Shown: positions 57,601 through 64,000 of the stretch, piece after piece | Layout: each line of letters begins with the position of its first letter | Position numbering within the stretch: the stretch's first letter is position 1 | NCBI GenBank assembly: GCA_012845835.1 | Contig: JABAKD010000027.1 | Span: 914,001 to 978,000, forward strand | Origin: Undaria pinnatifida | Lineage: Eukaryota > Sar > Phaeophyceae > Laminariales > Alariaceae | DNA: 64,000 nt | Direction of reading: 5' to 3' | Translations under genes and position numbers: made by a program | Notes under the pieces: generated by a model | Database searches by the model: none | Seen by the model: only the letters and a program-made list of their open reading frames with translations | What the model was told of the DNA's origin: nothing

Positions 57601-58687
57601 CCACCCTTGTACATTCAGCACAACCAGTGTCCGTGCCGATTGGGGCCTCCTTCTATTTCGATTTATAGAGAGACGACCCATTATATGATCGCCCTGGTGG
57701 CGTATCAGGTTATCCTCGAGCCTGGTATAGTTCAGTTTCGTGAGTTCGAATCCCCCCGAGTGCATACTCGTATATATTTGTTGGGACTTTTTCTTGTGCA
57801 CAAATTGACTTGCCGAAAGCTCGAGAGCGTGAGTTAGCAGCACTCGATGAAAAATCGACGAGCAGTGGGATGGCTGAACCCTATGCGCGATAAAAGTTGA
57901 AGGCAAGAACCGGGGGAGAGAAGGGACGACACCTGTGACCACGGCTTGTCCAGAAGCTGGAAAGTGGAATTGTGAGAGAAAAAAAAAATGATCAGCTAAA
58001 TGTGCTCACAACCTAGAAGACAGCTCTTTGGTCACGACGTACGAGGCAGAGATACACATCGGGTGCGCTATTCGCGCTAGAGGTACGGGAAAAAAAACAT
58101 GCAACTCGTGTCACCTGGCATTGAATATTGTTGCTGGGTGACTTGTACCATTTTGTTTTATTCTTCTCCCATATAACCCCGGTGAATCTTGTAGCTCCCG
58201 CGATCGGAAGGCCTGCAACGGATCGGGACGGGATAAGGCCAGCGCGATAGCTGCCTGTCTTGAAATATTGCTGTAGCCAAAATGCCAAAAGTGGAATGCA
58301 TTATTCACGCAGGAGATGCCCGGTAAGAAAAAGGCAATCGTAAACATCACATCACACACATCTAGAAGATATGAGTATCGACGAAATCTTCGATCTCACG
58401 GCTGTATGTATTGTATTTTGATTCTATATGATAACATGTCGCCGGGTGCTTTATATTTTGATATTTGTTTTCCCGGGCACGGCTCCTTGAAATCCTACTG
58501 TAGACCTGCAGCACTAGTTGTTGCAAGCTGCACGATTGCGGTTCGCGCTTACGCGCTCACGGACTCCGGCGGTTACTGCGGAGGGCAGATGATATTTGAG
58601 CACGTGCCAAGCGGGGTCGGGTCCAGGGTGGGAGCAGGTCCGCGTTGGATCAGGATAGAAAGTTGCCCCCAAGCATTAGAGGTGTGA
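48130..58687 (+). CDS. Candidate five-exon gene, function unknown
   Basis: Five plus-strand segments join in phase: 48130-48690, 50781-50911, 53421-53472, 57414-57499, 58528-58687 (990 nt, 329 aa plus TGA). Exon 1 is low-complexity (MSGSGDEEPSAAGG start, poly-Gly). Exons 2-4 look like real protein: SQELSKPGLVETLGVGGSA, RATENDNRDEVHPI, YAAAAVFSDGSTEVTHQ, FKALEYGATLDPVTLLAP. The combination AAVFSDG...KALEYG suggested a nucleoside-deaminase-like fold, but I see no HAE or CxxC zinc ligands, so no function is assigned. Acceptors of exons 2-4 have pyrimidine tracts. The acceptor of exon 5 (GTTGTTGCAAG) is weak and that exon is the least certain. Introns are 2.1, 2.5, 3.9 and 1.0 kb, full of tandem arrays, MITEs and a SINE. 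Confidence 0.42.
50781..50911 (+). CDS. Candidate gene, exon 2
   Basis: Acceptor after CGCCCTTTGCTTCTGG...TTTAAG, donor CCCATCAG|GTGCGTT. Encodes VSQELSKPGLVETLGVGGSA to DEVHPI. Confidence 0.5.
51095..51835. repeat. 27-bp tandem array in candidate gene intron 2
   Basis: Around 25 degenerate units of GTAGTGCTCTTTCTTATGAG plus AGGGCCC. The unit length is nine codons, hence repeated VVLFLMRGP peptides in false ORFs. Confidence 0.9.
52258..52470. repeat. 11-bp tandem array (ATGATGGCATT / ATGATGACATT)n
   Basis: About 19 units; the first seven or so have GGC and the later ones GAC, showing two homogenised blocks. Confidence 0.95.
52490..52672 (-). repeat. Dispersed repeat C1, inverted copy
   Basis: On minus it shows ATATCCTTAATAAGGATACG, CAAAGATGAGTTTCGACGAA and ATCTTCGATCTCACAGCTG. 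It directly follows the 11-bp array. Confidence 0.8.
52705..52895 (-). repeat. Dispersed repeat C1, second tandem copy
   Basis: Same orientation as the copy at 52490, about 215 bp away. Ends on minus start CGCGCACGAATTGATTAACA. Confidence 0.8.
53149..53325. mobile_element. MITE-like hairpin element F, copy 2
   Basis: Ends: left AGAGGTTCCTCTATAGTGCC, right GGCACTATAGAGGGACTACT, about 20 bp inverted with two mismatches. The interior, inverted relative to 13202-13372, shares GTGCCTGTCAAATCGCTTGG. Confidence 0.7.
53421..53472 (+). CDS. Candidate gene, exon 3
   Basis: Acceptor CCCCGGCTGTTCTGTCAG|G, donor CACCAG|GTATGTT. Encodes YAAAAVFSDGSTEVTHQ. Phase matches exons 2 and 4. Confidence 0.5.
53473..57413. 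other. Intron 3 of candidate gene; no independent gene called
   Basis: 54050-54130 has a GATCTAGATGGTCTATATGA-type run. 55100-55160 has AAGGCGGTAT repeats. 56120-56165 and 56400-56440 share GGAAAAA.CGACGAAAA. 56985-57030 and 57150-57195 are diverged copies with TTCAAATTGCTAGCA. A good-looking minus-strand exon-like segment is noted at 54940-55013. Confidence 0.4.
57414..57499 (+). CDS. Candidate gene, exon 4
   Basis: Acceptor CCTTGTTACCTTTGCAG|T, donor GGATAAG|GTGAGCG. Encodes FKALEYGATLDPVTLLAP to RRAKDGI. A degenerate copy lies at 58182-58250. Confidence 0.55.
57575..58075 (+). repeat. Dispersed repeat B split by a SINE
   Basis: Left part 57575-57687 (CCACCCTTGTACATTCAGCA, ATAGAGAGACGA). 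Right part 57989-58075 (GCTCACAACCTAGAAGACA, GAGATACACATCG). The SINE lies at the same point as in the 11.6-kb copy. Confidence 0.6.
57688..57988 (+). mobile_element. tRNA-derived SINE, copy 3
   Basis: Starts GATCGCCCT; A-box GTGGCGTATCAGG, B-box GAGTTCGAATCCCC (closest of the three to the tRNA consensus), terminal A run. ATGATC occurs just before the head (57685-57690) and just after the A run (57988-57993), a possible 6-bp target duplication. Confidence 0.82.
58182..58250 (+). repeat. Degenerate copy of candidate exon 4
   Basis: Matches the 3' half of exon 4 and its donor region: TAGCTCCCGC, GACGGGATAAGG and CAGCGCGA align. The donor GT has become GC, so it could not splice in the same way. 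Confidence 0.6.
58367..58412 (+). repeat. Repeat C1 fragment
   Basis: ATGAGTATCGACGAAATCTT followed by CGATCTCACGGCTGTATG; only the core is present. Confidence 0.75.
58528..58687 (+). CDS. Candidate gene, exon 5 (terminal, tentative)
   Basis: Encodes CTIAVRAYALTDSGGYCGGQ to QALEV with TGA at 58685-58687. A donor-like GAG|GTGTGAG overlaps the stop, so the gene could instead continue. Acceptor weak. Confidence 0.3.
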
Positions 58688-58757
58688 GTCGGCACAGTTT
58701 AACGACCACCAACTACCATCTACCAACTAATAGATAAATGCCGTTCGCTACCTAACT

Positions 58758-58828
58758 GACTTTAGTCGGCAAATCTGGTGGCGAAGCCAGGTTATGGCCA
58801 GCCTGATTGCCGACTTAAGTCGGGCGAG
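58758..58828. repeat. Short inverted repeat
   Basis: CTTTAGTCGGCAA and TTGCCGACTTAAG bracket a loop of about 40 bp. No terminator role implied. The rest of 58688-59218 is otherwise empty, apart from a C1-like TTCGACGAAATGTTTGAAG at 59200. Confidence 0.6.
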
Positions 58829-59220
58829 CGAAGCGAGCCAAATTAGCCGCCCCCCGCCGACGACGGGACCCCGGTGCCCCCCCCCCCAAAAAAGTGCATC
58901 CCGCAATTAACAACCTTCCTGCAAGTTTGGAAAACCATTAAGTTTGCTTGTCGGCACCTCCACGAAATGATTGGGTGTCGGTCGGACTAATGGCTACTTG
59001 TGACTTTAGCCGTGTCGACTCACAGGTCTACCAATCATAATGGAGGTGTGGTCTTGGAGTTTGCCCGACAACGCCTTGCTTGAACCGCTGAACCGCTGAC
59101 ATTTGCGTGTGACCTTGCAATTTAGTGCTGCGGTTTTAATATTGCATAAAGGTCTCGTCTGTTTTCCCATACGTTCAGTTTGTTGACGAAGGGTGCAGCT
59201 TCGACGAAATGTTTGAAGTA

Positions 59221-59315
59221 CAGTAGGCGGCCCCCTTTAAGGGACCATAGTGCATCGGGTCCCGAAGGTAGCGAATTATCTCATCGCGGAATCCCTTAAA
59301 GGGGGCCATCGACTG
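59221..59315. mobile_element. Mariner-type MITE with TA target duplication
   Basis: Ends CAGTNNNNGGCCCCCTTTAA and its inverse complement, with GGCCCCCTTTAAGGGA matching TCCCTTAAAGGGGGCC perfectly; TA flanks both sides (59219-59220, 59316-59317). The 95-bp size, TA target and CAGT..ACTG ends fit Tc1/mariner-derived MITEs. A second, partial copy with TTTAAGGGACCATAGTGCAT lies at 59349-59432 and is cut by the LTR. Confidence 0.75.
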
Positions 59316-59432
59316 TACACTTGACATTGAACCCGAACCTACGTGCGCTCTTTAAGGGACCATAGTGCATGGGGCCCCGAAGATCCCTCATATAGCGAAG
59401 TCCCTTATCGCGGGTTCCCTCGAGGGGGCTAT

Positions 59433-59702
59433 TGTAAGGTTATTGGGTGGGGACACAGAGTGCCCCCTGCAGGTCTGCCAATTGAGCAGGTCCTCGGAGA
59501 GTACTCACTTTCTTGGCCTTCGTAGAGACCTAGCTTCATTCGATTCCACCAGAGCCCCGGATGACTTCTGAGATCGGAGGCACGTGCCTCCGATCTATTT
59601 CCTAACTTTCCCGAATATAAAACGCCAACCTTATCATACGAAACCCATCCAAATGATCTCAACTTCGGATGATCACAGACCTTTCGAGGCCGTATCTTAA
59701 CA
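59433..59702 (-). mobile_element. Candidate LTR of the Ty3/gypsy relic
   Basis: On minus this 270-bp stretch begins TGTTAAGATACGG, contains a TATA-like TTTTATATTCGG, and ends CCTTACA, so it has TG...CA borders. It is preceded (in element orientation) by the purine-rich AGGGTGGGCTAG, a possible polypurine tract. It lies about 900 bp downstream of the pol relic. No partner LTR is in the window, so the assignment rests on signals and position. Confidence 0.45.
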
Positions 59703-60582
59703 CTAGCCCACCCTGATGAGTCGCATATGCAGAAATATGGGAGATTCGAGGAAACTCCGGTTCTACGAACTAGACCATGAGTCGAAGATGCGGCTCCTCA
59801 AAACCCACTCCAACACCTCTAACGGTCTGGCTATGGAGCCAGGAACACGCGAAGAAAAGCGGTTGAAAGAAACGCAGACGCTACAACAAGGCAAAAGTCA
59901 CCCATCAAAAATCTGCCATGTGCCGCCGGTGTGGCGGGGGGGGGCAGAAAAGGCTCTAGAACCTGCCGCATGCCGCCGGCGTGGCGGGGGGGGGCAGGAA
60001 TAGCTCTAGGGCAAACCAACCACAGAAAAGGTACTATGGTGAGGCGAGCCCTCGGCGATATGGAGGGGAACACAGGCGCTAGCACAAGGGAAAAGTCATG
60101 CGAAAAACCTCCCGCGGGCCATCGGCATGGCGGGGGTTAGACGAGGAAACGACAAATACCCGGATGGAAGGTGGCAACACCTACAGCCCCGCGAGGGGAG
60201 GGGGTGTTTAGTCGAAAAAACGAAGTAGAACACATACAACACACAAAAGATAAAAGATGACACACAGACCCATACATAGTCCTGTACCACGTTGCGCGCG
60301 AACAGGGTACGCTGGTCGCCCCCCGGCTCCGGGCTGAGGAGGGCGTCGGCAGGGCGAGATTGAACAACGACGAAAAAGCGACAGCTCTGCGCCTCAGATA
60401 GCGGCGTTTTACCCGGCACTGAGCAGGGGGCTCGGCAGGACGAAAATAAAAAAAAAATGGAAAGAACCGCCCCAAAACCCGACGAAGACTCTCAGGACAC
60501 TACGAACAACCCAAAGACAAAGGCTCGAAACTCATAACCCCAAAAAATGAAGAACTATCGAGGAGCGGTGGCGGCTTAAAAG
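59703..60582 (-). other. 3' untranslated part of the retroelement relic
   Basis: Between the pol end and the candidate LTR. Contains a duplicated block with GCCGGCGTGGCGGGGGGGGG (59925-60000). No coding recognised. Confidence 0.4.
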
Positions 60583-62830
60583 TCAACTGGCCACGGCCGC
60601 GCCTCGAGATTCGTCTACGCTACGTTGGATTCCCCGAGGAAACGCACTGGCGATGTGAACTTGCAAGCACCAAGAGCCTCGTACGGCTCCCGTCAAAGTC
60701 GTGTAGCGCGCCTGGGGAAGAGGAAGTTTATTCGGTCCCGGGTCGTCCAGAAAGCGGACCAGGTATGCCTTGTCCTCGGTAGTGCTCGCGCTGATTTGTC
60801 CAAGCCACCATAACTCATCGTCTTCCTTTAACCAAAAATGGACTCCCTCAGAAAGTACTGTGTCGTGGTAGCGACGGGGCCAATCGGCGCGGGGAACACA
60901 GGCGTAGCCCGGCGCTAGCAAACGTTCCCCGTTGTTGCGGGAGAGCTCGCGCTGTGCCGCCCCGATCCGCGTTCGGCGGTAGAGGCGGTTGGTTTGGCGG
61001 TGCTGGTCCGGGGTTCCGGCCCATTTCCCGCTCCCAGGAAGGTTCGGAGAGTCCCGCCCAATGCGTCTTGTATAGCACCGCGATGACGCCGCCTCGCCCC
61101 CGTACCGACTCATGACCGGTGATCTGCTCCACCCCCAGCCGTTGGAGGGGAGTCGAAACGTCGTCTTGAGTGACGTGGTACGGCGGGGACTTCTTGGAAA
61201 AAATGTTGAGCACGTACTGCGTCAGCCCCGCCGGTAGGAATTGGGCATGTCCCCGCTGTCGTGGGGGTTGGCGCAGGGTTTGCAGCGCTCGATGGCCACA
61301 CGCCGACGAGCGTGCGAACCGGGCAGGTAGGAAGGGAGATCCAAGTAGAGGAGGTCGCGGCCGAGCGGCGAACCGTCCGGGGTCTCGGCGGCGGAGCAGG
61401 GACCGACTGCCAGGATCTTGTACGGGCCCGTCCAGTTAAGCGCGAGTTTGGCCTTGAGTACCTTGGCGTCGGTGTTCGCTTTCACACCCTGGCGGATGGT
61501 AGAGGAAGAATTGTACATCCATACCCAACCACCCGTAGCGAAGTTAGGTGCTGGACGCAACGCGTCGGCGAGGGCGGAGTTTCCGCGGTTAACACGAGAA
61601 ACGGTGAGGGCGTGGTGTGCGCGGACAATGTCGTTCGCGCGCTTTTGCCGGTCGGTGGCCAAGTTGCAATAGACCAGGTGGTCGCGGCCTAGACTCTGGT
61701 GTCCCTCGACGCCAGTGCGGTCGAAAACCATCAGGGGGAGCCGTGAGAGTCTGCCCGTGTGGACCTGGTTGGGCGCCAAACCCGTCGCCGCGCTGATTGA
61801 ATTGTTGCAAGCGAATTCGACGTAAGGCAGATACAAGTTCCAATCGTCTTGTCGTTCGTTGACGACCATAGCCAGCATTTGGGCCATAGTGTGGTTTGCC
61901 CGCTCAACGCCCCCGTTACAGTTGGGATGATAGGAGCTTGCAGCAAGATTCTGCACACCCAACAGCTGATATACAGCTTGTGAAAGCTTGGAGCAGAACT
62001 GCAGTCCGTTGTCCGAGAGTATGGTGCGCGGGCACCCCCACAAAGGGATGTATTGGTTCACCAGGATATTGTCTGTACCTTCCGCGGTGAACTCAGCGGC
62101 AGTGACGGGGAACATGTCGGCCCGACGACTGAAGCGATCGGTGAACATCAGGATGTAGGTGTTGCCTCGTGGTGTGAGCGGAAGGGGCCGAAGTAGTCTA
62201 CACTAACGGCTACACCTGGACCTTCCGGTAGAGGCCTTGAGATGATGGGCCAGCGGACAGTCAGCTGTGGGGTGTTTCGCGCTCGACTCAAGCAGTGGCG
62301 AAGCCACCACCGGGTGCGGACCTTCATGCCAATCCACCAATACAACCGCTCCAGCATGCGCAACGTGCGCGTGGTGCCAAGGTGACAAGAGGCCGTCTAG
62401 TGACAAGCTTGCATGATCCAAGGGCGCATGAGCAGGGGAACGTAGATGCGAATTGGCTCGTCGTTTAGCAAACAAGCAGCTAGCCCCACAGAGTTGGGTT
62501 TGTCAAACCTTGTCGGCGGCAGTGTCGGGTTTCGGACGAGTAGAACGATGTCGTCGGTTGCATGTAGTCGACCCTTACCCGCCAGCTCCTTGATCCTTGA
62601 TGTCTGAGAGGGATGGACGCTTGTGCGAGGTGTAGCACGCTAAAAGTCCGGCGGCAGGACCGATGGCCGGCCGAGAGAGACGTAACGCATCTTGGCGTGG
62701 CACGTCGGCTCAGCGTGCTGCTCTCGCTTCCAATCGGCATGTGAACAACGCGCGACGGAATCAGCGAACCACAGTTCAGCATCGTCGCCGAGGGCGTACG
62801 ACCTTGAATGTACAGTCGGCGTGTCACCAG
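60583..62830 (-). pseudogene. Ty3/gypsy pol relic: integrase, chromodomain, terminal domain
   Basis: Reading minus: 62640-62785 encodes a linker (DAELWFADSVARCSHAD) ending at a TAG. 62380-62460 has a zinc-finger-like start (RPWIMQACH) with a TAG after the His. LERLYWWIGMKVRTRWW follows. At about 62180, after VDYFGP, the frame shifts by one base into the integrase core (61222-62148) with DRFSRRADMF, SDNGLQF and GGVERANHTM carrying the D, D, E residues. One base is missing near 61225; in the next frame comes a chromodomain-like segment (61020-61115: GRGGVIAVLYKTHWAGLSEP). After another shift, 60583-61020 encodes a terminal domain (ELWWLGQISASTTEDKAYLV). The second Cys of the HHCC finger is not visible. 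RT, RNase H and protease are absent from the expected side. Dead copy. Confidence 0.85.
61222..62148 (-). CDS. Integrase core segment of the retroelement relic
   Basis: The longest intact piece of the relic, 308 codons. It holds the rve fold with the acidic triad in the contexts TDRFS, LSDNG and GGVERAN, and a C-terminal region with NWTGPYKILAVGP. The ATG at its start is internal to the ancestral frame and is not a natural start. Listed because it is open; function is not expected, as the flanking domains are out of frame. Confidence 0.6.
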   Translation of the reverse strand: MFTDRFSRRADMFPVTAAEFTAEGTDNILVNQYIPLWGCPRTILSDNGLQFCSKLSQAVYQLLGVQNLAASSYHPNCNGGVERANHTMAQMLAMVVNERQDDWNLYLPYVEFACNNSISAATGLAPNQVHTGRLSRLPLMVFDRTGVEGHQSLGRDHLVYCNLATDRQKRANDIVRAHHALTVSRVNRGNSALADALRPAPNFATGGWVWMYNSSSTIRQGVKANTDAKVLKAKLALNWTGPYKILAVGPCSAAETPDGSPLGRDLLYLDLPSYLPGSHARRRVAIERCKPCANPHDSGDMPNSYRRG

Positions 62831-63074
62831 GAGAAGGCGTGAGCCGTAAGAGAGGAGTTCCTATATAGGCTCTGCGTGGTCACGGTCGGACGGTAGTGGC
62901 ACCGTGCGGACCGGCGAGTCGGCAAGAGCAGGGTCGCGGCGGCGGGCGGAGCCGGCCGCGGCCGTGGGACTCGCGGCGGGGTTGTACCTCGTCTGGAAGA
63001 TGGCCGAGGGGCCCCGCCGGTCCCGGATCCATAATCTACAGCGGGGTTGCATTACCCGATGCTGTCGCTGTTCG

Positions 63075-63854
63075 TCAGAGCGTCGTCGACGACGGAGGGG
63101 CTGGAGTGCCAAGCAAGGCGGAGACGGACACACTCGAACCGGTGGTCTCGGCGGGGGCCGACTCCTGTAGAGAACTCCGGGATAGAGGAGTCGACTGTGC
63201 GACGGGCGTCGCTGCAGCCGGGGCTTCTGCGGAGCCAGTGCCGCCCTCGATGGGTATGGCAAAAACCGAATCAAAAACGGTGTCAGCGGCAGGCGAAACC
63301 GACCCGCGGCCGGTACAGCCTTTGGTAGTGGCAACGGAGGCAGAACCACGAGCGATGAATTTCCCCGGGGAAGCAGAAAGGCCGTCAATCCTTATTCGTG
63401 GCTCGTGTGTGCGAAAATCGTGAAATGCGGTAGAGGTGAGAGGGAGCCCACCCAAGGCAGCATGTTCAGTGCGGGGCACGAGCCCACCCAAGACAGTGCT
63501 TTCGGCGAGGGGTTCGAGTCCACCCAAAGCAGTGCTTTCGGTGTGGGGCACGAGCCCACCCAAAACGGCGCTTTCGGCGAGGGGCGCAAGTCCACCCAAA
63601 CCGACGCCTGGGATCGGCGAGGAGGGAGTGCGCAGCCCGCTGGTCCGTAGGAGGTAGATACCGCTTTCTCCAACGGGGTTGAGGCTTGCCAACCCCACGG
63701 GGTTGAAGTTTGTCAAGCCACTGCGGTCGTACTCGGTAGCAGGCTCTGGAAAACGGGCCAGAAAAATCGGCGATGCCGTTGGCGCTACCTTTGCGGTACT
63801 CGAGTGCTCAATCGAACGCGGTGACGAACTCAAGCTACCGCTGGACTCGTGCAT
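63075..63854 (-). CDS. ORF of unclear origin beside the retroelement
   Basis: Open frame from the ATG at 63854 (frame open a little further upstream without ATG). It contains about four 12-residue repeats of the type LGGLVPHTESTA (36-bp DNA repeat, 63445-63600), then a Ser/Ala/Thr-rich end. It is on the same strand as the pol relic and lies upstream of it, so it may be a gag-region remnant, but it shows no zinc knuckle or other gag mark. GC-rich sequence 62831-63074 between them has a TATA-like CTATATAGGAA on minus near 62860. Confidence 0.3.
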   Translation of the reverse strand: MHESSGSLSSSPRSIEHSSTAKVAPTASPIFLARFPEPATEYDRSGLTNFNPVGLASLNPVGESGIYLLRTSGLRTPSSPIPGVGLGGLAPLAESAVLGGLVPHTESTALGGLEPLAESTVLGGLVPRTEHAALGGLPLTSTAFHDFRTHEPRIRIDGLSASPGKFIARGSASVATTKGCTGRGSVSPAADTVFDSVFAIPIEGGTGSAEAPAAATPVAQSTPLSRSSLQESAPAETTGSSVSVSALLGTPAPPSSTTL

Positions 63855-64000
63855 TGAGGGTCGCCACTTTGCCAATGCTCTCCTGTGTCTTGTGGCCGGA
63901 GAATATGCAGAACTTTGATCCCCACAGTACCCTCGGAGGCGTTTGGGAGCCCAAACAATGCTGTCGGTCCCCAAATCTAGAGGAGTCTAGTGCCTCTCCG

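Noticed and set aside
57700-57760. Functional tRNA gene
   Set aside because: A and B boxes are present, but the acceptor and anticodon stems do not fold well by eye, and the segment is the head of a repeated poly-A element.
48130-58687. Cytidine deaminase identity for the candidate gene
   Set aside because: YAAAAVFSDG and KALEYG recall the fold, but neither zinc-ligand motif is visible, so the name would be a guess.
1-64000. CRISPR arrays
   Set aside because: Tandem arrays here have no constant-length unique spacers and the sequence is eukaryotic.

Overview
The window looks like nuclear DNA of a eukaryote with long introns and many repeats, most likely a brown alga or a close stramenopile relative. 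Reasons: (1) one unmistakable spliceosomal gene (Prp38) can be assembled from 11 exons with GT-AG introns of about 0.1-3 kb, all in phase; (2) an AT-rich nuclear copy of mitochondrial cox2 encodes a Cox2 N-terminus of stramenopile type; (3) mobile DNA is of eukaryotic kinds: a decayed chromodomain Ty3/gypsy pol with a candidate LTR, a hAT transposase relic, several MITE families and a tRNA-derived SINE; (4) microsatellites and minisatellites are everywhere. No bacterial operons, rRNA, CRISPR array or confident functional tRNA was seen. The taxon is inference.

Layout. 0-4.2 kb: edge of a dispersed repeat, trinucleotide tracts, then a head-to-head pair: an unrecognised Ser-rich 600-aa ORF on minus (1699-3501) and a short plus-strand ORF (3815-4153) with weak resemblance to an Stn1-type OB fold. 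4.2-24.9 kb: essentially gene-free. It holds two 42-bp hairpin arrays, a hAT transposase relic, hAT-like non-autonomous elements, a SINE nested in another repeat, a cox2 NUMT, TTAA-flanked MITEs, a 161-bp near-perfect palindrome and many tandem arrays. 24.9-38.0 kb: the Prp38 gene on minus (846 aa: a conserved N-terminal Prp38 core, then a very long Arg/Ser tail). 38.3-39.9 kb: a complete hAT-like non-autonomous element with 18-bp inverted ends and an exact 8-bp target duplication. 40-48 kb: repeats, one small ORF and a second GGGTC element. 48.1-58.7 kb: a candidate five-exon plus-strand gene of unknown function whose introns hold tandem arrays, MITEs and a SINE. 59.2-64 kb: a mariner-like MITE, then a candidate solo-end LTR and a frameshifted pol relic (integrase, chromodomain, terminal domain) on minus, with an ORF of unclear origin at the right edge.

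How the parts relate: Prp38 is the only gene with a confident cellular role (activation of the U4/U6.U5 spliceosome). Most of the rest is repeat invasion. The most unusual pattern is that both multi-exon genes carry degenerate copies of their own exon ends inside neighbouring introns; in Prp38 one copy still has a usable-looking 3' splice site that would lead straight into a stop codon.
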